Source: Cohnella fermenti
GTDB lineage: Bacteria; Bacillota; Bacilli; Paenibacillales; Paenibacillaceae
NCBI RefSeq assembly: GCF_004801405.1
Contig: NZ_SSOB01000033.1
Span: forward strand, 27,032 to 91,031
DNA: 64,000 bases
Direction of reading: 5' to 3'
Below the pieces are notes generated by a model. That model was not told the DNA's origin. It saw nothing but the letters and a program-made list of their open reading frames with translations, and did no database searches. This document shows positions 18,901-26,601 of this stretch, one piece after another. Numbering within the stretch: the stretch's first letter is position 1; every line of letters starts with the position of its first letter. A program made the translations under genes and the position numbers.

Positions 18901-19136
18901 TGGTGCTGATCGATCGTGCGCTTGCCGCGGCGAATCGCGAGCTTCCTGCAGGCGATCCGTCCGACCTGGCAGGCTTCACGGACCAAGCGAAGGTGGCCGA
19001 ATTCGCAAGAGCGAGCATCGCCGCTCTCGTGAAGAGCGGGCTCGTCGCCGGCAACGGATCGGAGATCCGTCCGCAAGGTCAGGCGACAAGGGCCGAGACG
19101 GCCGTGCTTATTTACCGGATTTACACGCTCTCTTAA
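12981..19136 (+). CDS. SLH-anchored multimodular GH95 enzyme (alpha-L-fucosidase/galactosidase-like)
   Basis: A 2051-residue secreted enzyme. Order: signal peptide (1-25); GH95 N-terminal sandwich from ~40 (SEALPLGNGFMGAMVFGG); a discoidin/CBM32-like module inserted at ~185-333; rest of GH95 to ~985 with the family motifs HANINLQMNYW (~595), RHTNHLFALHPG and FQIDGNFG (~890); CBM6-like (~1011-1140); Ig-like; second CBM6-like (~1240-1375); small beta domain; two FN3 (~1457-1650); Ser/Gly linker; conserved pre-SLH domain (~1675-1870); three SLH repeats to the end. SLH repeats bind pyruvylated wall polymer, so it acts on the cell surface. GAGGAGGG precedes the ATG. It directly follows a monosaccharide importer, suggesting release then uptake of the same sugar. 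Specificity within GH95 is not determined. Confidence 0.88.
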   Translation: MFRKSVSSTLALTLAITNIGIVSALADTGVGSTGDQKVPLKTWYTEEATSWESEALPLGNGFMGAMVFGGVDKDRILVNEKTLWSGGPGANAEYDGGHKDTAEEKHDILQQVRTQIQDAMTAFSQGTQAYVDSNGKVVAPSYNVPSSLNTLINGNGSTGGLIGTKTNFGSYQELGSIWMEDLNAVTPSVVRVYTDKDNTKTAGETVAKLFDGDINTKFFADGNANSAPYVIDWDYNKPIATNSYSITTGNDSTGRDPKDWTLSGSTDGTNFTVIDTVTSFSLDDRKATQIFSLDTPGTYQYFKLTVSALRSSGSALQMSEVKIIQDESASPAKPTISDYTRSLDLDNGKAEVEYKQNDLELKREYFVNYPDNVLAIRLTAADTGKLSRFISVTSEQQRKTVTANGDTITMTGWPNDHNKTNAATDFEGTLHFAQQIKVIPTGGTMSTQSGGIKVENADSIVILMTAGTNYQQSMDDSFDYFTGVDPLIAVQERLASAAAKGFDTLYDRHIADYKNLFDRVSLNLMGATLPSKPTDELLAGYARTNTVLEDRYLEQLYYQFGRYLLIASSREGSLPANLQGIWANGTSPPWQSDYHANINLQMNYWLAEQTNLSETHMPNIEYIQSLVPRGTLSAQHGYVTPDGDPVRGWTTHHENNIWGNTAPATSSAFFSPEDGAWLAQDIWEHYQFTMDKDFLEENYDLLLQAALFWVDTLWTDTRDGTLVANPSYSPEHGPYSLGATEVQSVVWGIFDEVIQASDILGMDSSELDEIVTAKSKLAGPKIGLGGQFMEWKDEVAMDLTGDNGHRHTNHLFALHPGNQVVAGRSEQDDKYVEAMKVTLNTRGDGGTGWSKAWKINFWARLRDGDRAQKLVKELLYESTLSNLFDTHPPFQIDGNFGATAGMTEMLLQSQGGAVELLPALPSKWNTGSVSGLKARGNVEVDMAWEQSSLKSAKLKTNVDGEVTVKGTNIGTATITGAHASDVTVVDANTIIIDGTAGATYSFSNIQEAVVTHDAYAKIAGVDADELYGNITKSATALQEASATDYARFRNVQFGEDGANKVRLEVASAQTTIEELGRIELRLDSPSGPTVASVLADNTGDTSQYRTLTADLASTVTGTHDVYISFTKPSNLRSLQFVQGTSEDSVASVLLTGPTIVSLPQDAGTQVKYAASVVFTDGAVQTDSNDVRWSLEGVYSGVKLGMDGTLDVSANVATQTLEVVATSMSNPAANGKLSVQLVAGAISDVKLMGINNSAKSGGTNNGALVIGSTWVEYTGDNGWLKFSNVDLKNGLSYAWLGYATPNTKTRQFQVRVAEPGVGTVDTATPIAVFDDSNSTGSWTTLKEIAASSIEDVSGVKDVYLYWPQGDINIAHVRLGVLAANTGTAAYHNVSFEAAEGISIVVTDADGYAYAPEADGRTFRLPEGRDYAYSATRDGYIPKSGAFSAVEGGTIVVELEMDTVAPTWPEESVLEATDIGQDHATLSWSQAEDNVGVTGYRILKDGQVIDSVASGVYTYEATGLAAATTYTFKVEAGDALGNWSTDGPSREATTLPDDTVPVDLEAPTWPASSSLIASNIGYTGLTLTWTAAADNVAVTDYRIYRGADLIGSVEGGVLSFNITGLAAGAGYTFKIEAGDAAGNWSTNGPTQSATTNVYSSNPDSSSNSGTGSGTATTPIAIGPGTISLPAAKPDASGVSGVIVDADTLAKAVKDADRVSIRMTEAEGATSYSVTWPAVAGTAVKTVAIVTPLGTVSLPADAIRAATGNAEDQITLIIEEAVRDGAPSTVGQRPVVEIILKVNGVALPWSNPETPLTISIPYTPTAQEAAEADHLVALYIDGAGQATSIPTSRYDEEAGAVVFKTTHLSKYAVAFVKKTFGDIAKYEWAKKAIETLASKGVVNGTSATTFTPGAAVQRADFIVLLVGALGLDATVDDNFSDVDSGAYYAHALAVAKKLGIANGTGDGKFNPNSPITRQELMVLIDRALAAANRELPAGDPSDLAGFTDQAKVAEFARASIAALVKSGLVAGNGSEIRPQGQATRAETAVLIYRIYTLS

Positions 19137-19142
19137 ATAGAA

Positions 19143-19187
19143 ATAAAGAAGGTGCCGTTCCCGGAGAGGGGACGGTACCTTCTTTAT
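19143..19187. terminator. Bidirectional terminator between convergent genes
   Basis: A 20-bp stem (19143-19162 with 19168-19187, two G-T wobbles) with a 5-base loop and A/T-rich ends on both sides. It serves the GH95 gene on the plus strand and the YesN gene on the minus strand. Confidence 0.85.
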
Positions 19188-19204
19188 GATGTAAGCTCCG
19201 CAAG

Positions 19205-20779
19205 TTATCCGTATTCCGACGGATAGCTTCCCGTAATCTTCTTGAAGATCTTGTAGAAGTAATCCGGATTGGAATAGCCGACTTTGATCGCCACCTCTTT
19301 GGCCTTTAACGGGCTTGACTGCAGCAGCTCTATTGCTTTGGCGATACGGTACTCGTTCAGGTAGGTGCTGAATAGCTTGCCGGTCTCCTTCTTGAATTGT
19401 TGGCCCAAGTAGGCCGCGTTAATGTGAAAAACCGACGATAAGTGCTGCAGCGACAGTTCGGCGGCATAGTGGGCATTGACGTAGGCAAGCACCTCGTCGA
19501 TGCGCGAGTCGCGCGCCGCCGACTGGGCGAGCAGATCGTCGGCCGCTTCGGCAATTGCGTCTGCGATGTCGCCGAGCGTGCGGCGGCCCAGCACGCCGGC
19601 GAGGAAGCCGTTGCGTCCGAGCGGGCTGGCCGCCGCGCTGCGGGGCGACAGGTTCGTCGCGTGAACGATGCGATACAGCAGCTCGACCGTCACATTGTGT
19701 ACGAGGCCGGGGGTGGTGCCCTCCTGCCCGTCGAGCTTGGCGAACACCGCGCGGATATGCCGCGCGACGACATCGCGATCCCCGGCGAGCAGCGCCTGCT
19801 GCAGCTCGTCGAAGTCGATCTGCAGCGGGTTGCCGGGACCGACCTGCTGCGCCTTCGCTTCGCGCGACGTGAGCACGCCCCGATCTGCCAGAACAAGCGA
19901 GTAGTCGGCCAGATCCTTCGCCTCGCGGTAGCTTGCGGCCAATGCGAACTTGTTCTCCACCGGCGGTCCGAGCGAGACGAACACCTCCTGCTTCAAGTAT
20001 TGGACGCAGTGGGAAGCAAGCTCGTGCAGCAGCCGGACAACCGACTTCTCGTCCGCGAGCGCTCCGGCGAGCAGCAGGACGATGTCCTCGTCGTTGTCGT
20101 CGACGGCGTAGCCGCCGATGCCTTCGCCGGTCGCGGCGGCGGCCAGCACGTCGTTGCAGATATTGCGGATGGCGAAGGCGATAAGCTGCGGATCGCTGCG
20201 GTCGCCGCCGGTCAGATTGTCCTTCACCCGCCGAATGATCGCAACCGCGCAGGCGGGGCCGTCCAGCCCGATCCGCAGAAAGGCGCTTTTCTCAGCGAAC
20301 TCGTGAATGCCGATCGTGCCCGTCGCCATCCGCAGCAGCACATTGTCACGGAGCACGTCGATCGCCTCGCGCACGTATACCTGCTGAACCGCCTGGCGCC
20401 GCGCCTGCTCGAGCTTCCCGGCGGCGTTGACGAGCGTCGAGGACAGCTCCTCCTTGTTGACCGGCTTGATGAGGTAGTTCTCGATGCCGAGCGTGGCTGC
20501 CTTGCGCACGAGCTCGAAGTCGTTGTAGCCGCTCAGAATGACGAACTTCATGCCGGGGCGCCGCTCCCGGACCCGCTCGATCAGCTCCAGTCCGGACAGG
20601 CCCGGCATACGAATGTCGGTGACGAGCAGATCAACGGCTCCCCGCTCGATCAGATCGAGCGCTTCGGCGGCGCTCTCCGCCATGCCGGCGAGCTCGAAGC
20701 CGTGCTCCTCCCAATCGACAATATAACGCAGTCCCTCCAGAATAAGCGGTTCGTCGTCCACCAACAGTGCGTTAAACAT
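19205..20779 (-). CDS. YesN-type response regulator with AraC DNA-binding domain
   Basis: A 524-residue regulator with receiver domain (acidic D8-D9, phospho-acceptor D55 in VTDIRMPG, lysine in LIKPV), a long central region and a C-terminal AraC domain at ~420-520 (VFHINAAYLGQQFKK; AIKVGYSNPDYFYKIF). It overlaps its kinase gene by 8 bases, so the two are co-translated. The pair diverges from the Lpl-type transporter operon at 22819, its probable target by the usual Paenibacillaceae layout. It is a different paralogue from the regulator at 4657. Confidence 0.93.
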   Translation of the reverse strand: MFNALLVDDEPLILEGLRYIVDWEEHGFELAGMAESAAEALDLIERGAVDLLVTDIRMPGLSGLELIERVRERRPGMKFVILSGYNDFELVRKAATLGIENYLIKPVNKEELSSTLVNAAGKLEQARRQAVQQVYVREAIDVLRDNVLLRMATGTIGIHEFAEKSAFLRIGLDGPACAVAIIRRVKDNLTGGDRSDPQLIAFAIRNICNDVLAAAATGEGIGGYAVDDNDEDIVLLLAGALADEKSVVRLLHELASHCVQYLKQEVFVSLGPPVENKFALAASYREAKDLADYSLVLADRGVLTSREAKAQQVGPGNPLQIDFDELQQALLAGDRDVVARHIRAVFAKLDGQEGTTPGLVHNVTVELLYRIVHATNLSPRSAAASPLGRNGFLAGVLGRRTLGDIADAIAEAADDLLAQSAARDSRIDEVLAYVNAHYAAELSLQHLSSVFHINAAYLGQQFKKETGKLFSTYLNEYRIAKAIELLQSSPLKAKEVAIKVGYSNPDYFYKIFKKITGSYPSEYG

Positions 20780-22631
20780 GGTCCATCTCCTCCAGTCGCC
20801 GCGCGGGCCATCGAATTCGAACCGTCGTGCCGGCTTCGCCGCTGTCTACCTCCAGCCCATATCGCTCCCCGAATTGCAGCTTCAAGCGCTCGTGCACGTT
20901 CAGCAGCCCGATGCCGGAATGCCCTGCACGATCGGACGAAGCCGGCTCTGCCGCGCCTTCATCGTCCGCCGGCTCCGGAGTTCCCGCCAATCGGGCCCGA
21001 AGGCGTGCCAGCTCTTCCGGCTTGATGCCGCTGCCGTTGTCCGTTATCTCGATGACGGCGTCGTCGCCGCGCCGCCTCCCCGTAATGCGAATCGTATTTT
21101 TCCCCTGCTTGAAGTTAACGCCGTGCTGCACGCTGTTCTCGACGATCGGCTGCAGCGTCAGCTTGCCGATCGCCATCGGCTCCAGCTCGGGATCGACGTC
21201 GATCTCGATCCGCAGCTTGTCCGGGTAACGCAACGTGAACAGCTGCAGGTACAGCTCGCAATAGGAGATCTCTTCGCGAACGCTTACCCACGGCTGCTGC
21301 TTCAGGCTGGTGCGGAGCAGGAAGGACAGGATATAGATCATCTCGCCTACATCCTCGTTGCCTTCGCGCACCGCCTTCATTCGGATCGCTTCGAGCGTGT
21401 TCGACAGGAAGTGCGGGTTGATCTGCGCCTGCAACGCCGCGAGCGCCGCATTCTTGTAGCGGATGTCGGCGATGTACACCTCGTTGACGTAATCCGTCAG
21501 CTTGTCCTGCAGCACGTTGAAGCGGAAGGCGAGCTGGCCGATCTCGTCGTCCGACACCTCGAGCCGCGTTCGCTGGGTCAGGAAGCCTTCGGGCGGGTGG
21601 GCGATCGCCCGGATGATCCGCCTGACCTTCTGGGTGAACACGCTCATGGCTGCGCCGTTCAGCGCGATTGTCAATCCGGCGCAGGCAAGCCCGAGCAGGA
21701 ACAAATACCGCTTCAGCTCGTTCACCTCGCGGAACATCTCCGCCTTCTCGATGAGGCCGACGACATAGACGCCGTCGCCTGTCGGAAGCACATTGACGAT
21801 GCGCGAGCCGACCGTCGTCGACACGGTGCCGGCGGAGCCGTCTCCCGATCCGGCGTCCGTGATCCGCTGTCGAAGCGGCTCGTCAACCGGAGCGTAGACG
21901 CCCTTGGAATCGTAGATCGGCTGGCCGTCGGCGCTTACGATCAGAATGTTGCCTTTGACCCGGTTTTTGTACGGCAAATACGCGTTCTCGATCGAAGCCG
22001 CATCGAAGTTGACGAGCAGCACGCCGGTATTGGCGGTAATGTCCTGCGACTTCAGATTGGAGCCGATCGTATAGATCCACCGCTGCTCGCCCGGCGTCAG
22101 ATTGTCGACGTAGGCCGGCGTCAGCCGCAGGCCGTACAGCTCGTTGTTGAAGTCCTTGAACCAGTCGAGCGTCTTGAAGTATTTCTCGTCCCGGATGCGC
22201 CACAGATTGGTCGAGATCAGGAATGCTTCGTCATTGAGCTTGGAATAGATGGCGATATTGGTAATGTCCTTGTCGCGGGTAAAGTTCGAATTCAGGTACG
22301 TCTCCAGCTTGACCCGGTTGGTCCGATATTCGTAGCTCTCCGTATCCGGCTGCTCCATCAGTGCGAAGATATACCCGTACGACGCGGGATCGTAATAGAT
22401 CTGCTCGATCATCTGGCGGACGACGTCAAGCTTCTGCTCGTAATACTTGCTTACGCTTTCGAGAATTTGCGTGTTGAAGCTAAGCTCCTTCTCCGAATTC
22501 TGGTCGGCGACGCTGCGTGTGATGAGGGTGACCAGTATCGCCATCATAAGCAGAACAATCGCCGTATTGAGCAGCAGCAGGCGGGCGAAGAAGCGGGATT
22601 TGATGTATTTGACATAGCCTTTTCTCAGCAT
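20772..22631 (-). CDS. YesM-type sensor histidine kinase
   Basis: A 619-residue membrane kinase: N-terminal helix (LLLLNTAIVLLMMAILVTL), extracellular Cache-like sensor of ~260 residues, second helix (YLFLLGLACAGLTIALNGAA), HAMP-like linker, His_kinase domain with QAQINPHFLSNTLEAI and HATPase with PIVENSVQHGV, ITDNGSGI and GHSGIGLLNVHERL. The usual FLYN after the histidine is FLSN here. I placed the start at the ATG at 22631 because GGGGGAGG lies about a dozen bases upstream; the GTG at 22643 falls inside that ribosome site. It phosphorylates the overlapping YesN regulator in response to an unknown glycan signal. Confidence 0.9.
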   Translation of the reverse strand: MLRKGYVKYIKSRFFARLLLLNTAIVLLMMAILVTLITRSVADQNSEKELSFNTQILESVSKYYEQKLDVVRQMIEQIYYDPASYGYIFALMEQPDTESYEYRTNRVKLETYLNSNFTRDKDITNIAIYSKLNDEAFLISTNLWRIRDEKYFKTLDWFKDFNNELYGLRLTPAYVDNLTPGEQRWIYTIGSNLKSQDITANTGVLLVNFDAASIENAYLPYKNRVKGNILIVSADGQPIYDSKGVYAPVDEPLRQRITDAGSGDGSAGTVSTTVGSRIVNVLPTGDGVYVVGLIEKAEMFREVNELKRYLFLLGLACAGLTIALNGAAMSVFTQKVRRIIRAIAHPPEGFLTQRTRLEVSDDEIGQLAFRFNVLQDKLTDYVNEVYIADIRYKNAALAALQAQINPHFLSNTLEAIRMKAVREGNEDVGEMIYILSFLLRTSLKQQPWVSVREEISYCELYLQLFTLRYPDKLRIEIDVDPELEPMAIGKLTLQPIVENSVQHGVNFKQGKNTIRITGRRRGDDAVIEITDNGSGIKPEELARLRARLAGTPEPADDEGAAEPASSDRAGHSGIGLLNVHERLKLQFGERYGLEVDSGEAGTTVRIRWPARRLEEMDHV

Positions 22632-22752
22632 GCGGACGCGCACCTCCCCCGTTGCTTCTCAGTATAGTCAACGCGCGCGAGGTCGAACAGACCCGAATCG
22701 GCCGACAGGCCAAAGTCCTATAATTTGAACCGTAAAAGTAAAATTCGTTCCG

Positions 22753-22780
22753 TTGTCGACTGCAACCGTTTCCTTATACG
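22753..22780 (+). promoter_or_regulatory. Candidate promoter of the second Lpl-type transporter operon
   Basis: TTGTCG (22753-22758), a 16-base spacer and TATACG (22775-22780), 38 bases before the chosen ATG. A TATAAT at 22719-22724 in the same divergent gap lacks a good -35. No convincing operator repeat was found. Confidence 0.35.
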
Positions 22781-22818
22781 ATTAAGACGCAACGATTTAC
22801 GGAATGGAGAGAAGCGAC

Positions 22819-23727
22819 ATGACGACAACACGCACCAGAACGGACGGATGGCTTCTATGGCTCATGACGCTGCCGTTTTTCCTGCTTGTCATTCTGTTTA
22901 ATTACGTCCCGCTCGCCGGGTGGTCGATGGCCTTCGTGAGGTACATTCCGGGCCTGTCGATCTTCAAGAGCGAATATGTCGGCTTCGACTACTTCCAGCA
23001 GCTGTTCGGCACGGGCGGCGAGCTGCCGAAGGCGATTACGAACACGCTTGCGCTCGGCTTCCTCGGCATTCTGGCTTCGCCGCTGTCGATGATTCTGGCG
23101 ATCCTGATTACCGAAGTCGGACAACGGCGGCTGCGCAAATTCATTCAGGTGGCGCTCTCGCTGCCGAACTTCATCTCGTTCATCATCGTGTACGCGATCT
23201 TCTTCACCTTCTTCTCGGTCGACGGGGGGCTCGTCAACGCGCTGCTGTTGAAGCTGCATCTTATATCGGAGCCGACGAACCTGCTGGGGAACGAGAGCGC
23301 CACGTGGCTGTTCCAGACCTTCGTTGTTGTGTGGAAAACAATCGGCTGGTCGGCGATCATCTACATCGGGGCAATCACCTCGATCGATCTCGAACTGTAC
23401 GATGCAGCGAGCGTAGACGGGGCCGGACGGTTCAAGAAGGCTCTTCATGTCACGATTCCCGGTCTCATGCCCACCTTTACCGTGCTGCTGCTGTTGTCGG
23501 TCGGCAATCTGCTCGGCTCGAACTTCGAGCAGATCTTTGTTTTCCACAATGCGCTTAATCATGATCGTATCGTTACGCTGGACTATTATTCGTACCAGGC
23601 CGGCCTCGTCAACTTCGACTTCTCGCTCGGCACCGCGATCGGCGTGTTCAAGAGCGTCACGAGCCTCGTTATTCTGTTCGCGGCGAACGGTGTCATCAAG
23701 CGCATCTCGGGCAACTCGATCATCTAA
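22819..23727 (+). CDS. Carbohydrate ABC transporter permease, LplB type
   Basis: A 302-residue permease with about six membrane segments. Visible are the LplB hallmark N-terminus (LPFFLLVILFNYVPLAGWSMAF) and the EAA-type coupling loop (YDAASVDGAGRFKKALHVTIPG, at about residues 190-215). I use the ATG at 22819 because GGAGAG stands 8 bases before it; the in-frame ATG at 22804 has no ribosome site. It forms the import channel with the next gene; the binding lipoprotein is at 24751. No ATPase is encoded nearby, so a shared MsmX-like ATPase is presumed. Confidence 0.92.
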   Translation: MTTTRTRTDGWLLWLMTLPFFLLVILFNYVPLAGWSMAFVRYIPGLSIFKSEYVGFDYFQQLFGTGGELPKAITNTLALGFLGILASPLSMILAILITEVGQRRLRKFIQVALSLPNFISFIIVYAIFFTFFSVDGGLVNALLLKLHLISEPTNLLGNESATWLFQTFVVVWKTIGWSAIIYIGAITSIDLELYDAASVDGAGRFKKALHVTIPGLMPTFTVLLLLSVGNLLGSNFEQIFVFHNALNHDRIVTLDYYSYQAGLVNFDFSLGTAIGVFKSVTSLVILFAANGVIKRISGNSII

Positions 23728-23757
23728 ACCTCATACCGGGAAGGAGGCGCAGCCCGC

Positions 23758-24648
23758 ATGGTCAGCCGCCAAGCACTATCCAGCCGCCTGTTCGGCACCT
23801 TCAACATCCTGCTTCTGCTGCTGCTCGTCGTGCTCTGCATTTATCCGTTCTACTATATCTTTATCTATTCGGTCAGCGTGCCCGACCAGGTGTCCCATCG
23901 CCAGATCTACCTGTGGCCGAGCGGGTTTACGCTCATCAATTACAGGCAGATCTTCGGGCTCGATGAGCTTGCCCGGGCGGCCTTCATCAGCGCAGCCCGC
24001 ACCATCGCGGGCACGGCCGTCACCGTCTTCTGCACGTCGATGTATGCCTACGCGCTGACGAAGCCGCAGCTTCGGTTCCGCAAGACGATGTACCGGATTA
24101 CGCTCGCGACGATGTACGTCAGCGCCGGCATCATTCCGTGGTACATCACGATGAAGGCGTACGGGCTGAAGGACAACTTCCTGCTGTATGTGCTGCCGAC
24201 TGCAATCATCGCCTTCTATCTGGTGCTCATCAAGACGTACTTCGAGCAGCTTCCGGCTGCGATGGAGGAGTCGGCGATGATCGACGGGGCGAACGTCATG
24301 ACGATTTTCCTGCGCATCGTGCTGCCGCTCAGTCTGCCGGTGCTTGCGGTCGCGGCGATCTTCTCCGCGGTCAACCAGTGGAACACATGGACGGACAACT
24401 TCTTCCTTGCGCCGAACCTGCCGACGATGCAACTCGTGCTGCTTAACTTCCTGACCGACCAGACGTCGAACCTGATGGCGCTGAAGACGAATATGGCGAC
24501 GGTCAGCTCGTCCGACATTCAGCAGGTGACGCCGACATCCATCCGCATGACGATCACGATGATCGCGACGCTTCCTATTGTTTTTGTCTATCCGTTCTTC
24601 CAGCGCTACTTTATCTCCGGAATCATGATCGGCGCCGTCAAGGGCTGA
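23758..24648 (+). CDS. Carbohydrate ABC transporter permease, LplC/YtcP type
   Basis: A 296-residue permease with about six membrane segments, starting IYPFYYIFIYSVS after a short cytoplasmic tail. The coupling loop reads MEESAMIDGANVMTIF followed by IVLPLSLP (~180-205). The C-terminal YPFFQRYFISGIMIGAVKG is characteristic of the family and resembles the end of the permease at 126. AAGGAGG lies about ten bases before the ATG. It pairs with the LplB-type permease 30 bases upstream to import an oligosaccharide. Confidence 0.93.
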   Translation: MVSRQALSSRLFGTFNILLLLLLVVLCIYPFYYIFIYSVSVPDQVSHRQIYLWPSGFTLINYRQIFGLDELARAAFISAARTIAGTAVTVFCTSMYAYALTKPQLRFRKTMYRITLATMYVSAGIIPWYITMKAYGLKDNFLLYVLPTAIIAFYLVLIKTYFEQLPAAMEESAMIDGANVMTIFLRIVLPLSLPVLAVAAIFSAVNQWNTWTDNFFLAPNLPTMQLVLLNFLTDQTSNLMALKTNMATVSSSDIQQVTPTSIRMTITMIATLPIVFVYPFFQRYFISGIMIGAVKG

Positions 24649-24750
24649 TCGTTCCGGACCCGGCAATCGGTGTCCCATCCGGCGACGGATCGCACATATA
24701 GCATTCGCATCATCCGCAATTCATCCATTCGATGCAGAGGGGATAACGAC

Positions 24751-26601
24751 ATGGACAACATCAGACAGCTTGACAGCATTAGCCAGCCTGGAAACATCAT
24801 CCAGCCCGGCAACAAGAGACAGCGCAAAATCAAAGCATCGGTCAGCCTGCTGACGGCGGCTGCGATGCTGACGCTCGCCGGCTGCGGCGGCAACGGCAAC
24901 GGCGCGGCTTCGCCGTCGGCATCGGGAGGCGCTTCTTCGCCTGCGGCTTCCGGGGCCGAAGCCTCCGCTTCGGCTTCGCCGAGCGAGACGCCGAGCGGCC
25001 CGCCGGTCGAGATCACGATGTCGGCTCCGGCGTTCGAGAAGAGCTTCCCGGCCGGCTTCCAGGACGACCCGGTCATGAAGGAGATCGAGAAGCGGCTCAA
25101 TATCAAGGTGAACATCACTCCGGGCAACGCCGTTGGCGATATCAGCGCCAAGTTCGCAGCCCAGCTCGCAAGCGGCGACCTGCCGGACATCGCGTTCGTG
25201 CCGACGCCGGATCTGCTGCCGAAGGTCGTCTCCGCCGGCGCGGCGCTGACGCTCGACGACCTGCTGGACGAATTCGCGCCGGACATCGTAAGCAATACGC
25301 CGCAGCGGATCGACTATTCCCGCAAGTTCCTGAGCAAGGATGTGAACGGCAGCACCGACAACAAGGTTCGCTTCATCAATCTGGTCGGCGACTATGCGGA
25401 CGATCCGCTGCAGGCGCAGGTGGCTCCGTATCTCCGCTACGACCTGTGGAAGCAGCTCGGCTACCCGAAGCTCGAATCGCTCGACGATTACTTGAACGTG
25501 CTGGCCCAGATGCAGCAGTTGGAGCCGAAGAACGCGAACGGCGAGAAGAACTACGGCGTCTCCGCTTGGTTCGGCGATTCGCCCGGCTGGGCGCAATGGT
25601 CGCTTGACGTGCCGTTCTCGATGTTCAAGGGCGTCTCCAACAACATGATCTACGATCTCGATATGGTCACTTACGAGGTCATGCCGCGTCTGACCGACCC
25701 GAATTCGACGTTCTTCGAAGGGGTTGAATTCTACCGCAAGGCGAACAAGATGGGGCTGCTCGATCCCGACGCCTTCACGATGAAGTTCGCGGACTTCCTG
25801 AACAAGGTGTCGGCGAACCGTATCTTCCTCGGCTGGTCGCCTTGGTCGGTCGATAACGGCAACGTCGAGTTCACGAAGGAAGGCCAGACAGACAAGGGCT
25901 ACTTCCAGATGCCCGCGCCGAACGATCTCGATCAATACATGCTGTCGTTCGACCAGCCGCAGGGCGGCTCCACGTTCTTCATTCCGAAGAACTCGAAGCA
26001 TCCGAAGGAGGCGCTGGAGCTGCTGAACTTCCTCATCTCCTACGAGGGCGCCGAGCTTATCTTCAACGGCGTCAAGGGCGAGACATGGGACGAGGTCGAC
26101 GGCCAGCCGCAGCTCAAGGCGGAGACGATCGAAGGGCTGAAGAGCGATCCGGACTACAGGCTGAAGACGGGCGTGTACAAGTATCACAATATCTCCGGCC
26201 GCGGCTTGTCGGCGGTCGATCCGAAGTATGACACTCCGGTCTACTTCAGCTACTTGCCGGATGTCGTCAAGGAGCGTCTGACTCCGCTGCAGAAGGAAGG
26301 GGCCGAGCACTTCGGCGTCGAGCTGCCGGGCGATCTGTATACGAAGCAGAAGAAGTACACGTCGTACGACACGTCGATCGTCGCCAGCCTCCCGGCGATG
26401 CCGAACGACCTGACCGCAACGCTGACGAAGATTACGACTTACGTCCAGACGAATCAGATCAAGCTTATCATCAACAAGGACGACGCCGAGTATGAAGCCG
26501 CGAAGGCGAAGTTCATCAAGGATGTGCAGGATCTCGGCGCCGACAAGCTGCTCGACTGGTACAAGACGGAGATCGGCGCAATCGTAGCCGAACGCGGATA
26601 A
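24751..26601 (+). CDS. Extracellular solute-binding lipoprotein, LplA type (family 1)
   Basis: A 616-residue lipoprotein. A charged N-terminus precedes the signal helix and lipobox LTLAGCGG, then a Ser/Ala/Gly-rich linker. The mature part starts VEITMSAPAFEK and carries family-1 features: LASGDLPDIAFVPT, a hinge near KEALELLNFLISYEGAEL, and the C-terminal AKAKFIKDVQDLGADKLL typical of LplA-like proteins. Of several in-frame starts I chose the ATG at 24751 because GAGGGG stands nine bases ahead. It captures oligosaccharides for the two permeases upstream. Its stop codon overlaps the start of the GH95-like gene by one base. Confidence 0.92.
   Translation: MDNIRQLDSISQPGNIIQPGNKRQRKIKASVSLLTAAAMLTLAGCGGNGNGAASPSASGGASSPAASGAEASASASPSETPSGPPVEITMSAPAFEKSFPAGFQDDPVMKEIEKRLNIKVNITPGNAVGDISAKFAAQLASGDLPDIAFVPTPDLLPKVVSAGAALTLDDLLDEFAPDIVSNTPQRIDYSRKFLSKDVNGSTDNKVRFINLVGDYADDPLQAQVAPYLRYDLWKQLGYPKLESLDDYLNVLAQMQQLEPKNANGEKNYGVSAWFGDSPGWAQWSLDVPFSMFKGVSNNMIYDLDMVTYEVMPRLTDPNSTFFEGVEFYRKANKMGLLDPDAFTMKFADFLNKVSANRIFLGWSPWSVDNGNVEFTKEGQTDKGYFQMPAPNDLDQYMLSFDQPQGGSTFFIPKNSKHPKEALELLNFLISYEGAELIFNGVKGETWDEVDGQPQLKAETIEGLKSDPDYRLKTGVYKYHNISGRGLSAVDPKYDTPVYFSYLPDVVKERLTPLQKEGAEHFGVELPGDLYTKQKKYTSYDTSIVASLPAMPNDLTATLTKITTYVQTNQIKLIINKDDAEYEAAKAKFIKDVQDLGADKLLDWYKTEIGAIVAERG

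Noticed and set aside
22719..22724. TATAAT as the main promoter of the second Lpl operon
   Set aside because: No acceptable -35 at 16-18 bp; the TTGTCG/TATACG pair closer to the gene is better.
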